In this document: in pieces, positions 1 to 8,428 of the stretch
Position numbering within the stretch: position 1 is the stretch's first letter
Layout of the letters: the number at the start of each line of letters is the position of its first letter
Notes under the pieces: model-generated
Seen by the model: the letters and a program-made list of their open reading frames with translations, nothing else
What the model was told of the DNA's origin: nothing
The model's database searches: none
Assembly (NCBI GenBank): GCA_036564135.1
Contig: DATCLC010000062.1
Span: 1 to 64,000, forward strand
Direction of reading: 5' to 3'
Source of the DNA: RSA11 sp036564135
GTDB lineage: Bacteria; Actinomycetota; Thermoleophilia; Solirubrobacterales; 70-9
DNA length: 64,000 nt
Position numbers and translations under genes: made by a program

Positions 1-221
1 TCGAGGGTCCTATCCGAGGGGCGAGCCCGCATTTCTGAAGCCGGCTGACCGGACGCGGGCTATCCGGGCCGACTCCCTCGCACTACTTGTTAGGCGGCGA
101 GGGCGAACTCATGAGAGTCCGCACTTATTGGTTTTCCGGGGGGATTTTTACGAGGCCAACCCCGGGTCCTCGACTCGCAACACCGGGACGAAACAGTCCA
201 CGTCGAATCTGGTTCGCCCCC
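1..221 (-). ncRNA. ssrA: tmRNA (ssrA), 5' part; 3' end lies outside the window
   Basis: Read on the minus strand, the RNA begins near 221 with GGGGGCGAACCAGATTCGAC, which fits the conserved 5' end of tmRNA (GGGG...GATTCGAC). A tag reading frame follows at 122-90: GCG to TAA encodes ADSHEFALAA, with the usual ALAA degron. The stop codon sits in a hairpin (7-bp stem, 75-81 with 97-103), as helix 5 does in tmRNA. About 220 nt are inside the window; a typical tmRNA is about 350-400 nt, so the tRNA-like 3' half should lie just left of position 1. The RNA rescues stalled ribosomes together with SmpB, whose gene is at 6.1-6.6 kb on the same strand. Identification is by motif and tag, without a covariance-model search. 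Confidence 0.93.
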
Positions 222-272
222 TGGCTATGTCGTAGACAAGGTTAACCGCGTCCCTACGCTGTGTATCGGGAT

Positions 273-1127
273 ATGGAAGTCGGCAGGCCCACATACGAGC
301 CTCCCTACGAGCCCGACTACGAGCCGATCCATCCCGGCTCCGGCCGCAGGCGCACGCTCCGCGAGCGGTTGGAGCGCCTCGCCGCGCCGTTCGTGGCGCT
401 GGTCGTCCTGCTCTTCACCAAGGGCAAGGCGATCCTGCTGCTGCTCCCCAAGCTCAAGATCCTGACCACGTCGGCGTCGATGCTGGTCTCGATCGCCGCC
501 TACGCGCTGATCTGGGGCTGGCCCTTCGCGATCGGCTTCGTCGCCCTGCTGTTCCTGCACGAGATCGGGCACGTGATCCAGCTGCGGCGCGAGGGCGTCG
601 AGGCCTCGGCGCCGATGTTCATCCCGTTCCTCGGCGCGGTGATCGCCGCCAAGTCGATGGGCAAGGACGCCGCGGCCGAGGCGCGCGTGGGGCTCGCCGG
701 GCCGATCCTCGGCTCGCTCGCCTCGCTCGTCCCGCTCGCGCTGTGGCTCGCGACCGACAACGAGTTCTGGCAGGCGCTCGCCTTCGTCGGCTTCTTCCTC
801 AACCTCTTCAACCTGCTCCCGGTCGTCCCGCTCGACGGCGGGCGGGCGATGGCGGCGCTCAGCCCGTGGGTGTGGTGGGTCGGCTACGCGGCGCTGGTCG
901 TGCTCACGTTCGTCTTCCCGAACCCGGTGATGATCCTCATCCTGCTGGTCGGCGGGTTCGAGAGCTGGCGCCGCTGGAAGGAGCGCCACACCCCCGAGGC
1001 GCGCGCCTACCACGCGGTCCCGGCTCGCACGCGAGCGCTCATCGCCGTGACGTATTTGGGGCTCGCCGCGGCGCTCGCGTTCGGGATGTCCGAGACGTTC
1101 CTCGAGCGCGACTTCGACGACGTCTAG
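273..1127 (+). CDS. Site-2 protease family (M50) membrane metalloprotease
   Basis: The 284-residue membrane protein has the zinc-binding HEIGH motif (residues 96-100) inside a hydrophobic segment. The second family motif, NLLPVVPLDGGR, lies near residue 188 and its Asp is the third zinc ligand. At least five hydrophobic segments surround these motifs. S2P-family enzymes cut transmembrane helices, typically anti-sigma factors or signal peptides. No PDZ domain is visible, so it resembles the short S2P class. The N-terminus is cytosolic and carries a YEP-rich stretch (about residues 7-18). ATG at 273 is preferred; a GTG at 261 in the same frame would add four residues. The gene diverges from tmRNA with only about 50 bp between them, so their promoters must overlap. 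The substrate cannot be inferred. Confidence 0.9.
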   Translation: MEVGRPTYEPPYEPDYEPIHPGSGRRRTLRERLERLAAPFVALVVLLFTKGKAILLLLPKLKILTTSASMLVSIAAYALIWGWPFAIGFVALLFLHEIGHVIQLRREGVEASAPMFIPFLGAVIAAKSMGKDAAAEARVGLAGPILGSLASLVPLALWLATDNEFWQALAFVGFFLNLFNLLPVVPLDGGRAMAALSPWVWWVGYAALVVLTFVFPNPVMILILLVGGFESWRRWKERHTPEARAYHAVPARTRALIAVTYLGLAAALAFGMSETFLERDFDDV

Positions 1128-1135
1128 CGCCCGCA

Positions 1136-2596
1136 CTACCGGGGCGCCGCCGGCTCCTCGCGCACCACGTCCCGCGCCGGCTTGTCGTCCCGCAGCCCCT
1201 TGTACGAGGGATGGCGGAGCGTGCCCGCGCGCGTCCACTCGGAGAACTCGACCTCGCAGACCAGCTCGGGCTCGGAGAAGATCGCGCCCTTCTCCGGCTG
1301 GCGCCCCTCGAACGGACTGGTGTCGCGCCGGAGATCCTCAAGGCGCCCGCCCAGCATGCGCAGCTCGGCGGCGTCGAAGCCGGTGCCGACTTTGCCCGCG
1401 TAGCGCAGGTGGCGCTCTTTGCCGTCGCGTTCGAAGTAGCCGACCAAGAGCGCGCCCAGCTCGCCCTCGCGGCGGCCCTTGCCCGGCACCCACCCGCCGA
1501 TCACCACCTCCTGGCCGCGCACGTTCTTCACCTTGAGCCAGTCGCGCGTGCGCTTGCCGGGCACGTACGGGCTGCCGAGCCGCTTGGCGATGATCCCCTC
1601 GAGCCCGCGCTCGCGACTCGCGGCGAGCAGGGCGGCGCCGTCGCCGCGGTGGCAGGCCGGCGTCTGCCAGTGCGGCCCCGCGAGCTCGAGCGCCTCCAGC
1701 TCCGCGCGCCGCTCCTCGTAGGGCAGGCCCATGAGCGAACGCCCGTCGAGGTGCAGAAGGTCGAAGACCATGTACGTGACCGGCGTCGACTCGCGCAGGC
1801 GGCGGATCGCGGCGTCCGACTCGACGTGGATGCGGCGCTGGAGCCGCTGGAAGCTCGGCCTGCCCTCGTCGTCGAAGGCGACGAGCTCGCCGTCCAGGAG
1901 CGCCTCGCGCGCGCCGAGCTGCTCGAGGATGCCGCGCACCTCGGGGTAGCGGTGGGCGACCTCCTTGCCGTTGCGCGTCACCAGGCGCAGGTGCCCGGGC
2001 TCGCAGTAGGCGAGCGCGCGCACGCCATCCCACTTGATCTCGTACGCCCAGCCCTCGTCGTCCTCCGGGAGCGTGGCGAGGGTCGCCTTCATCGGCTCGA
2101 TCACGCCGGGCAGCGGCTCGCGGCCGGGATCAGGAGGGTCCATGCGGTGGATCATCCAATCGTCGCCACGCGTGCGGAAGAGCGCGTAGCGCCCCCGCAG
2201 CCGCTCGCCGTGGAAGGTCGCGACGATCTTGTCCGCCGTGAACTTCTCGGCCTCGTACGTCCCCGTGTCCCAGATCGTCATCGTGCCAGCGCCGTACTGG
2301 CCCTTGGGGATTTCGCCGTGGAAGTCGATGTACTCGAGCGGATGGTCCTCGGTGTGCACGGCGAGGCGGTTCTGCTCCGGGTCGAGCGGGATGCCGCGCG
2401 GCAGCGCCCACGAGACGAGCACGCCGTCGCGCTCGAGGCGCAGGTCCCAGTGCAGCCGCCGGGCGTGGTGCTCCTGCACGACGAAGCGCGCGCCCTCCCC
2501 GTCGGCGCCGGCCGCGCCCTTCCCGTCGACGCCCGGCTCCGGCGTTGCGCCCCGCTTGCGCTTGGCGCGGTAGTCCTTGAGTCGATCCTCGGGCAC
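1136..2596 (-). CDS. ATP-dependent DNA ligase with N-terminal 3'-phosphoesterase domain (LigD-like, no polymerase domain)
   Basis: The 486-residue protein has two recognisable parts. Residues about 36-150 are the LigD phosphoesterase domain, with QEHHARRLHWDLRLE (41-55) and HTEDHPLEYIDF (81-92), which trims 3' ends. Residues about 165-475 are an ATP-dependent ligase, with catalytic lysine K188 in EIKWDGVR, a nucleotidyltransferase core and an OB-fold end (motif around LKVKNVRGQEVVIGG). Classical bacterial LigD also carries a primase-type polymerase domain for non-homologous end joining; it is absent here, as is a Ku gene. The enzyme therefore probably seals nicks or ends in DNA repair with 3'-end cleaning. 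The stop is 8 nt from the convergent S2P gene. Domain assignment is strong; the pathway is inferred. Confidence 0.93.
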   Translation of the reverse strand: MPEDRLKDYRAKRKRGATPEPGVDGKGAAGADGEGARFVVQEHHARRLHWDLRLERDGVLVSWALPRGIPLDPEQNRLAVHTEDHPLEYIDFHGEIPKGQYGAGTMTIWDTGTYEAEKFTADKIVATFHGERLRGRYALFRTRGDDWMIHRMDPPDPGREPLPGVIEPMKATLATLPEDDEGWAYEIKWDGVRALAYCEPGHLRLVTRNGKEVAHRYPEVRGILEQLGAREALLDGELVAFDDEGRPSFQRLQRRIHVESDAAIRRLRESTPVTYMVFDLLHLDGRSLMGLPYEERRAELEALELAGPHWQTPACHRGDGAALLAASRERGLEGIIAKRLGSPYVPGKRTRDWLKVKNVRGQEVVIGGWVPGKGRREGELGALLVGYFERDGKERHLRYAGKVGTGFDAAELRMLGGRLEDLRRDTSPFEGRQPEKGAIFSEPELVCEVEFSEWTRAGTLRHPSYKGLRDDKPARDVVREEPAAPR

Positions 2597-2660
2597 CTCG
2601 ACCCCTTACCCGGATTGCGAGCGCACGGCGCGCTCCGCCGCGCTGTGCGAGAGTAACCAC

Positions 2661-4016
2661 GTGGCGACGCGCGAGTTCGATGCGATCGTCCTGGGCGCCG
2701 GCCCCGCGGGCGAGGTCGCTGCCGGGCGGCTGGCCCAGGGCGGACTCGAGGTCGCCGTCGTCGAGCGCGAGCTGATCGGCGGGGAGTGCTCGTTCTACGC
2801 CTGCATGCCGTCCAAGGCGCTGCTCAGACCGGGCGAGCTGCTCGGCGAGGTTCGCCGGGTGGGCGGGCTCGTGGGCGGCGCGATCGATCCAGGCGCCGCG
2901 CTCGCGCGCCGCGACGAGGTGATCCACGGGCTGGACGACAGCTCGATGCTGCCCTGGCTGGAGGACCGGGGCATCGCGCTCTACCGCGGAGCAGGGCGCC
3001 TCGACGGGGTGCGCCGTGTGCGCGTGGGTGACGAGGAGCTGCGCGCCAGGCGGGCCGTCATCGTCGCCACCGGCACCGCCGCGACGCTGCCCCCGCTCAA
3101 GGGCCTCGCCGACGCCGAGCCCTGGACGAACCGGGAGGGGACGACGGCCGGCGAGGCGCCTGCGAGCCTGATCGTGCTCGGCGGCGGCCCGGTCGGCTGT
3201 GAGCTCGCCCAGGCCTGGCGCACGCTGGGCGCCGAGGTCGACCTCGTGGAGCTCGCCGACCGGGTGCTGGTCAACGAGGAGCCGTTCGCGAGCGAGCAGG
3301 TCGCGGACGGGCTGCGCGGGCACGGCGTGCGCGTGCACCTCGGCGCCGAGCCACAGCGAGTCGAACGGCGCGACGGGACCGCGACCCTGGTGCTCCCGGG
3401 CGAGGAGCTTGAGGCCGAGCAGATCCTCGTCGCGGCCGGCAGGCGGCCGCGGACCGAGGACCTCGGCCTGGAGACGGTCGGGCTCGAGCCCGGCGGCTGG
3501 ATCGAGGTCGACGACGCGCTGCGCGTGCCCGGGCGCGACTGGCTGTACGCGATCGGCGACGTGAACCGCCGGGCCCTGCTCACGCACGCCGGCAAGTACC
3601 AGGCGCGGATCGCCGCCGACGTCATCCTCGGCAAGGACGTCCGCGCCACGGCCGACCTGCACGGCCCGCCGCGGGTCACGTTCACCGATCCGGAGGTGGC
3701 CGCGGTCGGGCTCACGCTGGACGCGGCGCGGGAGCGCGGGATCGACGCGCGCGTGGTCGACGTGGACACGTCGGGCAACGCCGGCTCGAGCTTCTACGGC
3801 CGCGGGACCGAGGGCACGTCCAGGCTCGTGATCGACGAGGGGCGCGGGGTGATCGTCGGTGCCACCTTCGTCGGGTTCCAGACGGCGGAGCTTTTGCACG
3901 CGGCGACCGTCGCGATCACCGCCGAGGTGCCGCTCGAGCGCCTGCGGCACGCGATCGCGCCGTTTCCGACCCGCAACGAGGTCTGGCTGTATCTGCTCGA
4001 GAAGTACGGGCTCTAG
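2661..4016 (+). CDS. FAD/NAD(P)-dependent pyridine nucleotide-disulfide oxidoreductase
   Basis: The 451-residue flavoprotein has an N-terminal FAD-binding GAGPAG motif (12-17), the redox-active pair CSFYAC (C43 and C48, the usual C-x4-C of class I reductases, followed by MPSKALL), a second Rossmann motif for NAD(P) (GGGPVGCELAQ, about residue 174), the FAD motif YAIGDVN and a C-terminal dimerisation domain. The family contains dihydrolipoamide dehydrogenase, mercuric reductase and mycothione reductase. The active-site sequence differs from the typical GGTCLNVGC, so the substrate is uncertain. The reading frame extends upstream, but GTG at 2661 immediately precedes the conserved Rossmann start and is preferred. 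It is divergent from the ligase gene (start 2596), and the roughly 65-bp gap should hold both promoters. Confidence 0.88.
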   Translation: MATREFDAIVLGAGPAGEVAAGRLAQGGLEVAVVERELIGGECSFYACMPSKALLRPGELLGEVRRVGGLVGGAIDPGAALARRDEVIHGLDDSSMLPWLEDRGIALYRGAGRLDGVRRVRVGDEELRARRAVIVATGTAATLPPLKGLADAEPWTNREGTTAGEAPASLIVLGGGPVGCELAQAWRTLGAEVDLVELADRVLVNEEPFASEQVADGLRGHGVRVHLGAEPQRVERRDGTATLVLPGEELEAEQILVAAGRRPRTEDLGLETVGLEPGGWIEVDDALRVPGRDWLYAIGDVNRRALLTHAGKYQARIAADVILGKDVRATADLHGPPRVTFTDPEVAAVGLTLDAARERGIDARVVDVDTSGNAGSSFYGRGTEGTSRLVIDEGRGVIVGATFVGFQTAELLHAATVAITAEVPLERLRHAIAPFPTRNEVWLYLLEKYGL

Positions 4017-4019
4017 CGC

Positions 4020-6062
4020 TCAGAAGGTGAGCCGCGCGCGGAGCTGCTCGCGCAGGGCGCGCGGCAGGCCCGGGACCTCGTCGAGCTGGTCGAGCGAGGT
4101 GAAGCCACCGAGGCGCTCGCGGTAGGCGAGCACGCGACCGGTCTGCATCACCGAGAGGCCGAGCGCGCGCAAATCCTCGTAGGAAGCGGAGTTGATGTCC
4201 AGCCGCTCGGCGCTCGCCTGCGGCCCCTCGGCCTCCGGTACCTCGTCCTCGCCCGCGACCTCCTCGGGCTGGGCGGGCGCGTCGTCGGCCCTCTCGCCCG
4301 CGGCGTCATCTACCGCGGGCTCGGCCTCCTCCACCTCCTCCGCCTCGGGCTCAGCCCCTCCCGCCTCGGGCTCGGCCTGCGGCTCCTCCGCGACCGCAAC
4401 CGCGCCGCCGTTCTGCTCAGCGCTCGCCGCGGCGTCGCTCGGCTCGGGGCCGTCGGCCCCGCTCGCGGGCTCGGACCCACTCGTTGCGGACTCGCCGTCC
4501 GCGTCGGGCGCCTCCTGCGCGGCGCCCTCCTCGGCCTGCGCCTCCGGTTCCTCCTTGGACTCGGGCGCGAAGATCTCGTCGGGGTCGACCTCGGGCACGG
4601 GCTCGGCGAGTTGGGCCACGGTGTTGCGCGCCCGCTCCTCGGCCGCCGCAGCGCGGCGCTCGGCCTGTGCGATCCGGTTGAGGAGCTCGCGGAGCCGCTT
4701 GGCGCGCTCGGCCTCCTCGGCCTTGAGCTGCGCGAGGCGCTCGGCGCGCGCGGCGCGCTCCTCGGCCTCGGCGGCGCGCTCCTCGATCTCCTTGAGCCGC
4801 TTGGCGGCGAGCTCGATCGCGTCCGTCGTCCGCTTCTGCTGCTCGGCGAGCCAGCGCTCGCGCTCCTCGAGCTCGCGCGCGAGCTGGGCGTGCCGCTCCC
4901 GGCGCTCGTTGAGCCGGCGCTCCGCCTCGCGCAGCTCGGCGAGCAGGGAGTCAGCGACCCCCGACGGCGGCAGGGCCTCCGCCGCCTCGCGGTCGCGGGT
5001 GGCCTGCTCGGCCGCCGCGCTCACCTGACGGACGCGCTCCTCCGCGGCCTTGCGGGCCGCGCGCATGCGCTCCTCGGCCTCGCGTTGCGCGCGCTCCACC
5101 TCGCGGATCCGCCGCTCGGCCTCGGCCTTGATCCGCTCCTCGTCGAGCGCGCCGGATTCCCCGGCGGGTTCGGGTGCCGCCCCGGACGCGCCCTCACGGG
5201 CCGACTGGACGGGCTCATCCTGGCGCGCCTCGAGCTGCGCCTGGGCGGCGCGCTCGGCCGCGGCGCGAATCGCGCGCTCCGCCGCGGCGCGCGCCGCACC
5301 GGCCTCGGTCTGCGCCGCGGCGCCCTCGGGAGCCGCCGGCTGCCCCTCGCCCTCCCGCGGGTTGGGCCCGGCCCCGCCCTCCGCGGGCGCGCCGCGCGCG
5401 GCCCCCGCGAGCTGCCCGCCCGGGGCGGGCTGGTGCACGATCGTGTCGAGCTGCGGGGCGCTCTCGGCCTGGGAGGAAGGCTCGGCCTGCGGCGCGGGCG
5501 ACTGCGCCGGGTCCTGCTGCGTGGCCGGGGCAGCGCCGTCCTTCCCGTTCGCGCGCGCTCGGCGCGCCTCCCGGCGCGCCTCGCGGTCCAGGCGGCGCTG
5601 CTCGGCCGCAAGCCGGCGCTCCTCGCGAGCACGCTCAGCCTCGGCCTTGCGCGCCGCCGCGCGAGCCGCGCGCTCCCGCCGCCAGCGCGCGAGCCACGTC
5701 TCGCCTTCGGCCTTGGCCTGCTCACGCTCAAGGCGCCTGCGCTCCTTCTCGGCCTGGCGCGCGGCCTTCCTCTCCTCGCGCTGGCGACGCGCCTCCTCCC
5801 TGCGCGCCCGCCGGCGCGCGCGCCAACCCAGGTCGGCCTTCGCGGCGGCGTCCTCGCCCGCGGCGGTCGACTCGGCTTGCTCCGCGGGCTGTGGCGCGGA
5901 CGCGGCGGCGCCCACCGGGTAGGCCGCGGGCGGCGTCACCGGCGGCGGCACCGAGCCGCCCGCTCCTTCATCCTCCGAGCTCCCCTCACCGGGTTCCGAC
6001 TGGGCCTCCGTGCCCTCCGGGGCCTGCTCGTCAGAGCGTCGCTGCAGACGAAACGAGCGCAT
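4020..6062 (-). CDS. Ala/Glu/Arg-rich coiled-coil protein with C-terminal helix-hairpin-helix domain
   Basis: The 680-residue protein has a low-complexity N-terminus (Glu/Pro/Ala), a very basic Arg/Lys/Ala helix-forming stretch (about 80-200), a long heptad-rich coiled coil (about 320-505), an acidic Glu/Ala linker (about 510-615) and a terminal helix-hairpin-helix (about 620-680; LDINSASYEDLRALGLS...LDQLDEVPGLPRALREQ) like the DNA-binding HhH of ComEA. No signal peptide or membrane segment is seen, so a cytosolic, DNA-associated structural role is possible. I do not recognise a characterised orthologue. Its stop lies 3 nt from the convergent flavoprotein stop. Composition bias makes long-range homology assignments unreliable; the HhH is the only confident domain. 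Confidence 0.75.
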   Translation of the reverse strand: MRSFRLQRRSDEQAPEGTEAQSEPGEGSSEDEGAGGSVPPPVTPPAAYPVGAAASAPQPAEQAESTAAGEDAAAKADLGWRARRRARREEARRQREERKAARQAEKERRRLEREQAKAEGETWLARWRRERAARAAARKAEAERAREERRLAAEQRRLDREARREARRARANGKDGAAPATQQDPAQSPAPQAEPSSQAESAPQLDTIVHQPAPGGQLAGAARGAPAEGGAGPNPREGEGQPAAPEGAAAQTEAGAARAAAERAIRAAAERAAQAQLEARQDEPVQSAREGASGAAPEPAGESGALDEERIKAEAERRIREVERAQREAEERMRAARKAAEERVRQVSAAAEQATRDREAAEALPPSGVADSLLAELREAERRLNERRERHAQLARELEERERWLAEQQKRTTDAIELAAKRLKEIEERAAEAEERAARAERLAQLKAEEAERAKRLRELLNRIAQAERRAAAAEERARNTVAQLAEPVPEVDPDEIFAPESKEEPEAQAEEGAAQEAPDADGESATSGSEPASGADGPEPSDAAASAEQNGGAVAVAEEPQAEPEAGGAEPEAEEVEEAEPAVDDAAGERADDAPAQPEEVAGEDEVPEAEGPQASAERLDINSASYEDLRALGLSVMQTGRVLAYRERLGGFTSLDQLDEVPGLPRALREQLRARLTF

Positions 6063-6131
6063 CGGGGGCGTATGGTCGCACGCGCGCCCGGCGCCCGCGT
6101 CGTCACCCGGTCCCGGGCAGCGCGATTTGCA

Positions 6132-6608
6132 TCACCGCATCCGGTAGCGCAGCTCCCGCTCGACCTCGCGGCGCACGTCGCGGTCGCGGATCTCGCGGCG
6201 GCGGTCCCGGCCCTCCTTGCCGCGCGCGAGCGCGAGCTCCACCTTCGCGCGCGGGCCCTTGAAGTAGACGCGCGTGGGGACCAGGGTGAGGCCCTTCTGC
6301 TGCGTGCGGCCGATCAGGCGCTCGATCTCGTAGCGGTGCAGAAGCAACTTGCGGGGTCGCTCCGGGTCGTGGTTATCGCGCGCGGGCGGGTAGGGCGCGA
6401 TGTGCATGTTGCGCAGCCACACCTCGCCGTCCTCGACCACCGCGTAGGCGTCGGCGAGCTGCACCTTGCCGGCGCGCAGCGACTTGACCTCGGTGCCGCG
6501 CAGCTCGATGCCGGCCTCGAACTTCTCGAGGAACTCGTAGCGGTGGGAGGCGCGGCGGTTCGTCGCCACGTCGCCCGACGCCGGCTTGCGCTGCTTCTTG
6601 CGCGCCAT
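6132..6608 (-). CDS. smpB: SsrA-binding protein SmpB
   Basis: The 158-residue protein matches SmpB along its length: NRRASHRYEFLEKFEAGIEL near the start, GTEVKSLR, LRNMHIAPYP, KLLLHRYEIERL, the conserved G-x-T-hydrophobic-VP-x-x-x-Y-F stretch, and a basic C-terminal tail (about 130-158) that enters the mRNA channel. SmpB carries tmRNA to stalled ribosomes. Its ATG (6606-6608) overlaps the TGA of the upstream RNase R gene in TGATG, so the two are translationally coupled. That fits the known cooperation of SmpB, tmRNA and RNase R, and tmRNA is 5.9 kb away on the same strand. Confidence 0.97.
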   Translation of the reverse strand: MARKKQRKPASGDVATNRRASHRYEFLEKFEAGIELRGTEVKSLRAGKVQLADAYAVVEDGEVWLRNMHIAPYPPARDNHDPERPRKLLLHRYEIERLIGRTQQKGLTLVPTRVYFKGPRAKVELALARGKEGRDRRREIRDRDVRREVERELRYRMR

Positions 6609-8428
6609 CAGCGCCTCCTCCCCCTGCTTCGGCCGCGCCGGCCGCCGGATCGTTCGGCGGGCGCGCGACGCCGGCGCGGGCCCGCGTCGGTCACCGGGGA
6701 CAGGTCGGTTCGCCCACGCGGGGCCTCGACCCCCTCGACGCGCACGCGCACCGGGTCGCCCAGGCGCACGACGCGCCCGGTGCGGCGGCCGACCAACGCC
6801 GTCTCGGTCTCGTTCAGGTCGAAGCGCTCTCCGCGCAACAGGCGCGCCGGCAAAAACCCCTCGTACACGTCGCCGAGCTCACCCGCGAAGCGCACGAAGG
6901 CGCCGCCGCCCACGAGCCCTGAAACCTCGCCGTCGAACTCCGCGTCCCACCCGCGCTCGTGCAGCTCGCGCTCCAACAGGAAGGCGGCGCACACCCGGTC
7001 GGCCTGGCGCTCGATGACCATGGCCTCGCGCTCACGCTCGGAGCTCCACCAGCCCGCCTCGCGGACGTCGCTCGGGTCGGGCTCGTCCTCGCCGCCGCCG
7101 ACCGCGGCGAGCAGGGCGCGGTGCGCGATCAGGTCCGGGTAGCGGCGGATCGGCGAGGTGAAGTGCGCGTACGCCGGGCTACCCAGGCCGGCGTGCCCGA
7201 TGTTCGTGTGCGTGTAGTAGGCCTGTTGGAGCGAGCGGAGCACGAGGGAGGTATACGCCTCCCGGCCGTGTCCGCGCCGCGCCGACTCCGCGGTCACGAG
7301 CCGGCTCGCCTGACGGGCGAGCTCGCCGGCCTCACGCGGGGCGAGGTTCTCAGGGACGGGCGGGGTGGGCAGATCGAGCGCGGCGAGCTGCTCGATCAAA
7401 AACCGGATCCGGTCGGGGTTGGGCTGCTCGTGCACGCGGTAGAGGGTGGCGGCGCCGCGGCGCTCGAGCAGCTCGGCGACGCGCTCGTTGGTGAGGATCA
7501 TCAGGTGCTCGATCAGGCGGTGCGCCTCGGTCTGGGCGACGCTGTGAGCCCGCACGACGTTGCCGTCGCCGTCGAACTCGAACTCCGGCTCGAACGACTC
7601 GACCTCGAGCGAGCCGAGCCTGCGCTTCTCGGCGAGCGCCGCGGCGGCGGCGCGCGCGTGCGCGAGCGGCTCGGCGACCGGCTCCGGCGCGCGCTCGCGG
7701 CCGGCGAAGACCTCGTCGAGCTGATCGTAGTTGAGGCGCGCGTCGGAGCGGATCAGGCTGCGGTAGAAGCGCGCGTCGCGAGGCTCCCCCTCGGCCGTGA
7801 TTCGGATCTCCGCGGTGACCGCGAGCCGGTCGGCGCCGGGGACGAGGCTGCACGCGTCGTCGGCGAGCGCGCGCGGCAGCATCGGCTCCACCATCCCCGG
7901 CACGTACACGCTGGTCGCGCGGCGGCGCGCCTCGCCCTCCAGGCCGCCGCCGGGGCGGACGTGAGCGGCCACGTCCGCGATGTGGATCCAGAGGCGATAC
8001 CCGTCGCCGTCGGGCTGCGCCGAGACGGCGTCGTCGAAATCGCGCGCGGTGGCCGGGTCGACTGTGAACGTCGCCAGGTCGCGCAGGTCGCGGCGCGGGG
8101 GGCCGATGTTCGCGGCGGCCGCGGTCGCCTCCTCGGCCTCGCGCTCGATCGCCTTGGGGAAGCCGCGCCGGGGAAGCCCGTTCCAAAGCAGCGCGTCCAT
8201 GACGTCCCTGGCGCGCTTCGGAGACCCGAGCGCGCGCACCGCGCGCACCCCGCCGACGGCTGGCTCGCAGAGCGCCATCCTCCCCGGCCGCACCTCGACC
8301 GAGCCGCGCACCAGCGTCGCCTGCGGGCCGGGCTCGAGCAAAGGCTCGGCCACGCGGAAGCGCCCCCTGCGGGTGATCAGCGCGACGTGCCGGCCGAGCG
8401 GCTCGCGCTCGCGGCGACCGCCCCTCAT
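6608..8428 (-). CDS. rnr: RNase R / RNase II family 3'-5' exoribonuclease
   Basis: The 606-residue enzyme has an RNB catalytic domain with the metal-binding motif DPATARDFDDA (D124, D130, D132, D133), then HRLIEHLMILTNERVAE and the HFTSPIRRYPDLIAHR signature (about 430), followed by a C-terminal S1-like domain (about 520-590) and a basic tail. It degrades structured RNA, including mRNAs released by trans-translation. It is shorter than typical RNase R (about 700-800 residues): the N-terminus seems to keep only one OB-like domain and no winged-helix extension. The start overlaps the upstream ctpA stop in ATGA, and its stop overlaps the smpB start. RNase R versus RNase II is judged from neighbours and the S1 tail. 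Confidence 0.93.
   Translation of the reverse strand: MRGGRREREPLGRHVALITRRGRFRVAEPLLEPGPQATLVRGSVEVRPGRMALCEPAVGGVRAVRALGSPKRARDVMDALLWNGLPRRGFPKAIEREAEEATAAAANIGPPRRDLRDLATFTVDPATARDFDDAVSAQPDGDGYRLWIHIADVAAHVRPGGGLEGEARRRATSVYVPGMVEPMLPRALADDACSLVPGADRLAVTAEIRITAEGEPRDARFYRSLIRSDARLNYDQLDEVFAGRERAPEPVAEPLAHARAAAAALAEKRRLGSLEVESFEPEFEFDGDGNVVRAHSVAQTEAHRLIEHLMILTNERVAELLERRGAATLYRVHEQPNPDRIRFLIEQLAALDLPTPPVPENLAPREAGELARQASRLVTAESARRGHGREAYTSLVLRSLQQAYYTHTNIGHAGLGSPAYAHFTSPIRRYPDLIAHRALLAAVGGGEDEPDPSDVREAGWWSSEREREAMVIERQADRVCAAFLLERELHERGWDAEFDGEVSGLVGGGAFVRFAGELGDVYEGFLPARLLRGERFDLNETETALVGRRTGRVVRLGDPVRVRVEGVEAPRGRTDLSPVTDAGPRRRRAPAERSGGRRGRSRGRRR

Noticed and set aside
743..2656. Long open frames on the opposite strand of the S2P, ligase and other genes
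   Set aside because: They are rich in Arg/Ala/Gly, without domains, and follow from the high GC content of the real genes on the other strand.
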